Shown here piece after piece: positions 5,336-6,881 of a stretch of 6,881 nt of DNA. The stretch's first letter is position 1, and each line of letters begins with the position of its first letter. The notes below the pieces were generated by a model. That model saw only the letters and a program-made list of their open reading frames with translations. It did not search any database and was not told the DNA's origin. The position numbers and the translations under genes were made by a program. Source of the stretch: Conexibacteraceae bacterium (GTDB lineage: Bacteria; Actinomycetota; Thermoleophilia; Solirubrobacterales; Solirubrobacteraceae); contig WQWK01000106.1 in the NCBI GenBank assembly GCA_009785395.1, positions 1-6,881 of the forward strand, in the 5' to 3' direction.

Positions 5336-6364
5336 CTAGCGAGCCGCGCGCTTGGCGCTCGCGACCGGCAGCTTGCTGACCGGCCGCTTCCCCGACGCCG
5401 GCGGCGCGCTCGCGCCATGGAAGGCGAGCGCGCCCTCGATCTCCAGGTCGCGCCATTCCTCCCAGACGCCGGTGACGCCACTGTTGAAGTCGAACTGCGG
5501 CGACCAGCCGGCAGCGTGCGCCCGGCCGGGGTCGACGATCACGGCCGGCATCTCACCGGGACGAGCGGGACCGTGCGTGATGTTGAGCTCGGCGTCGGTG
5601 ACACGACGAACCTCGTCGATCACCTCCAGCACGGACAACGAGCGGCCGGCGCCGATCACGATCGGGCCCGACCAGTTGGCGTTGCTGAGCGCGATCAGCA
5701 TCGCGCTGACGACGTCCGCGGCGTGTACGTAGTCGCGCACCTGCAGGCCGTCGCCGTAGACCTCGAAGCTGTGGCCGAGCCGGATCGCGCGCATCAGCCG
5801 GGCGACGATGCTGTCCTTGGCCTGCATGCCGGGGCCGTAGACGTTCGTCAGGCGCAGGGCGGTGCAGCGGATCGCGTAGGCGGCCGTGTAGGCCGACAGC
5901 AACATCTCGCCGGCGGCCTTGGTGGCACCGTACGGGGTCAGCGGCCGCAGGCTCGAGAGCTCCGTGATCGCCGGGTCGAGCATCGGGCCGGTGACGGCGT
6001 TGGTGGAGGCGAACACGAGCGCGCTGACGCCGGCCGCGCGTGCGCCCTCGAGCACGCGATGGGTGCCCGCGACGTTGGTTTGATACGTCAGCTCCGGGCG
6101 CTGGACGGAGCGCAGCACGGAGGTGACCGCGGCCAGGTGCACGACGCCGTCGAAGCCGCCGTCGAAGGCCGCCTCGATCACCTCGGGATCGGCGATGTCG
6201 CCGCGGACGATCTCGACGGCGGGGTCGGGGTGAGCCTGCAGGTCGACGACCCGGACGTGCGCTCCGGCCGCCCCAAGCGCTGCCACAGCATGACGGCCGA
6301 TGAATCCGCTGCCGCCGGTGACAAGCACCCGCTGGCCCCCTAAGGGGCCCCCAGCGATGCTCAC
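5336..6364 (-). CDS. NAD-dependent epimerase/dehydratase (extended SDR, UDP-glucose 4-epimerase-like)
   Basis: 342 aa. Extended short-chain dehydrogenases of this type epimerise, dehydrate or reduce nucleotide sugars for surface polysaccharides. Seen: NAD-binding GGSGFIG (17-23), the acidic residue ending strand 2 (VVD, 39-41), DIAD (56-59), HLAAVTSV (76-83), catalytic-site FASTNAVTG (118-126) with YGATK (Tyr145, Lys149), RLTNVYGPG (171-179) and VYGDGLQVRDYVHAADV (202-218). Substrate is uncertain; galE-like 4-epimerase is the closest general description. Residues 312-342 form an unusual Ala/Pro/Lys/Arg-rich basic tail beyond the fold. GTG 6364 is preferred because the Rossmann strand starts 11 residues later; upstream in-frame sequence looks non-coding. 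GTG has no Shine-Dalgarno of its own and overlaps the stop of a 14-codon leader ORF. A strong hairpin lies in codons 4-12. It lies between a short-chain dehydrogenase and a DNA methyltransferase, all on one strand. Confidence 0.9.
   Translation of the reverse strand: MSIAGGPLGGQRVLVTGGSGFIGRHAVAALGAAGAHVRVVDLQAHPDPAVEIVRGDIADPEVIEAAFDGGFDGVVHLAAVTSVLRSVQRPELTYQTNVAGTHRVLEGARAAGVSALVFASTNAVTGPMLDPAITELSSLRPLTPYGATKAAGEMLLSAYTAAYAIRCTALRLTNVYGPGMQAKDSIVARLMRAIRLGHSFEVYGDGLQVRDYVHAADVVSAMLIALSNANWSGPIVIGAGRSLSVLEVIDEVRRVTDAELNITHGPARPGEMPAVIVDPGRAHAAGWSPQFDFNSGVTGVWEEWRDLEIEGALAFHGASAPPASGKRPVSKLPVASAKRAAR
6331..6355 (-). promoter_or_regulatory. Hairpin in the first codons of the epimerase mRNA
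   Basis: In the mRNA, GGCCCC and GGGGCC form a perfect 6-bp GC stem around UUAG. It is extended by GCU/AGC across a GGG bulge, beginning 9 bases after the first base of the GUG start. Such a structure would be inside the footprint of an initiating ribosome and should reduce independent initiation. It therefore fits translation by coupling to the leader ORF. Confidence 0.45.
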
Positions 6365-6405
6365 GCGGCCGCCGCGGTAACGGGCTTCTGACAGAGGGTT
6401 CGCAT
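6361..6405 (-). CDS. Possible 14-aa leader ORF coupled to the epimerase gene
   Basis: ATG 6405 opens a 14-codon frame (MRTLCQKPVTAAAA) ending in TGA 6363-6361. That stop overlaps the epimerase GTG (6364-6362) as GTGA. It has a clear AGGAG site (6417-6413) 7 bases upstream, whereas the epimerase GTG has none. The simplest reading is ribosome loading on the leader and re-initiation at the GTG. The peptide has no run of a single amino acid typical of attenuation leaders apart from four alanines. Expression is unproven. Confidence 0.4.
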   Translation of the reverse strand: MRTLCQKPVTAAAA

Positions 6406-6412
6406 TCGGGCG

Positions 6413-6417
6413 CTCCT
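6413..6417 (-). promoter_or_regulatory. Shine-Dalgarno AGGAG of the leader ORF
   Basis: AGGAG on the minus strand lies 7 bases before ATG 6405 and is the only good ribosome binding site ahead of the epimerase. It lies 48 bases from the epimerase GTG, too far to serve that start directly. Confidence 0.5.
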
Positions 6418-6506
6418 GATACCTACGGGTCGATTTGGTCCGAAGCCCGCATGCCGGGCACTCAGCCAGCGGCCCAGGATACCCAAATACCGCGGCGATC
6501 GTCGGG

Positions 6507-6881
6507 TTATCCGCTCCGCTGGGCGTCTTGCGCGCGCACCGCGTCAGCCACGCTGGCGGCCGCATTCGCGACCGAGGTCGCCGGATCGGTCGCGATCCGG
6601 GCCTCGTAGGCGGCCCGCTCGAGCGCGTTCGCATGGGTCAGCAGGTGGTCGCTGCCCAGCACGCGCTTGATCGCGGTTACGAGCCAGCCCGGCGCGATCG
6701 GCTGGATCGCCACCAGCACGCCGAGCGCGCGCGGTACGTAGGTGTCGATGCGGCCGCTGCGCAGCGCGTCGACGATCGCCTGCGCGACGGCTTCGGGGCG
6801 CACCGGCCGCAGGCCGCGCATGCGCTTCATGCCCGCTGCCATGTCGGTCGCGACGACGTTCGGGTAGATGATGTGCAGCTC
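6507..6881 (-). CDS. Short-chain dehydrogenase/reductase (SDR), C-terminal part, continues beyond the right edge
   Basis: 124 residues are visible and the 5' part lies outside the window. The visible start, LHIIYPNVVATDM, matches the classical SDR strand after the catalytic YxxxK (usually V..I.PG.V.TdM), with Asn in the place of the common Gly. Next, VRPEAVAQAIVDALRSGRID is the typical SDR helix followed by a conserved Y-V-P segment. The end (about the last 50 residues) is an Ala-rich helical tail. The Rossmann nucleotide-binding motif and catalytic triad are off the window, so cofactor and substrate cannot be judged. A downstream ATG at 6842 also exists, but residues upstream of it belong to the same domain, so the gene clearly extends. 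It ends 142 bases before the epimerase start on the same strand; a shared transcript is possible. Confidence 0.88.
   Translation of the reverse strand, partial: ELHIIYPNVVATDMAAGMKRMRGLRPVRPEAVAQAIVDALRSGRIDTYVPRALGVLVAIQPIAPGWLVTAIKRVLGSDHLLTHANALERAAYEARIATDPATSVANAAASVADAVRAQDAQRSG

Noticed and set aside
5210..5336. GATACGC copies flanking the repeat array as target-site duplication of an inserted element
   Set aside because: No transposase, terminal inverted repeats or element-like content lies between them; a 7-bp match may be chance or linked to promoter-like TATC boxes.
5199..5456. Methyltransferase start upstream through the 42-bp repeats
   Set aside because: The frame stays open only because the repeat is 14 codons long and GC-rich. 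It would overlap the epimerase 3' end, and the added sequence is repetitive Arg/Pro/Ala without similarity to methyltransferases.
6445..6459. GCCCG/CGGGC hairpin after the short-chain dehydrogenase as a terminator
   Set aside because: The stem is only five pairs with no T-tract downstream; such pairings are common by chance in this base composition.
6365..6634. N-terminal extension of the epimerase through a frame containing a Cys-Pro-Ala-Cys-Gly motif
   Set aside because: It overlaps the end of the short-chain dehydrogenase gene, has no Shine-Dalgarno-supported start, and holds only one CxxC pair, insufficient for a zinc site.

Overview
High-GC bacterial DNA, most likely an actinobacterium. 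The GC-biased third codon positions, GTG starts, few A/T-rich spacers and start codons placed directly downstream of TANNNT boxes all fit. The C-terminal domain of the 3283-4323 product resembles proteins I associate with the class Thermoleophilia (Solirubrobacter/Conexibacter relatives), but that placement is inference. The window is almost fully coding, with two convergent gene groups meeting at about 4314-4323.

Plus-strand group (17-4323): (1) a thiamine-phosphate-synthase (ThiE/TenI) family domain with altered active-site motifs, fused to a four-helix membrane domain; (2) a complete dihydrolipoyl dehydrogenase (E3, lpdA); (3) a stand-alone 2-oxo acid dehydrogenase acyltransferase (E2) catalytic domain with no lipoyl or subunit-binding domain; (4) a protein of unknown function with a helical N-terminus, a long Pro/Ala/Glu linker and a probable PH-like beta-rich C-terminus, start-stop coupled to the E2 gene. 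The first three relate to thiamine-diphosphate/lipoate-dependent 2-oxo acid dehydrogenase chemistry. No E1 or lipoyl-carrying subunit is inside the window. The 97-base gap between lpdA and the E2 gene holds a weak hairpin, a 22-bp operator-like dyad and a promoter-like pair whose start point would make the E2 mRNA nearly leaderless.

Minus-strand group (6881 to 4314, read leftwards): (5) the C-terminal part of a short-chain dehydrogenase running off the right edge; (6) an NAD-dependent sugar epimerase/dehydratase with a basic tail, preceded by a 14-codon leader ORF that has the only good Shine-Dalgarno site nearby and whose stop overlaps the epimerase start; (7) a beta-class (DPPF, then FxGxGT) DNA methyltransferase with no restriction enzyme beside it. 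Between 6 and 7 is a 42-bp tandem repeat with five copies of GCCAGCGG and one inverted copy. The methyltransferase start codon lies inside a further dyad.

No tRNA, rRNA, CRISPR, transposon or phage signature was seen. The genes belong mostly to known families. The parts least explained by standard annotation are the ThiE-membrane fusion, the lipoyl-less E2 with its operator-like site, and the cis-regulatory structures around the epimerase and methyltransferase starts.
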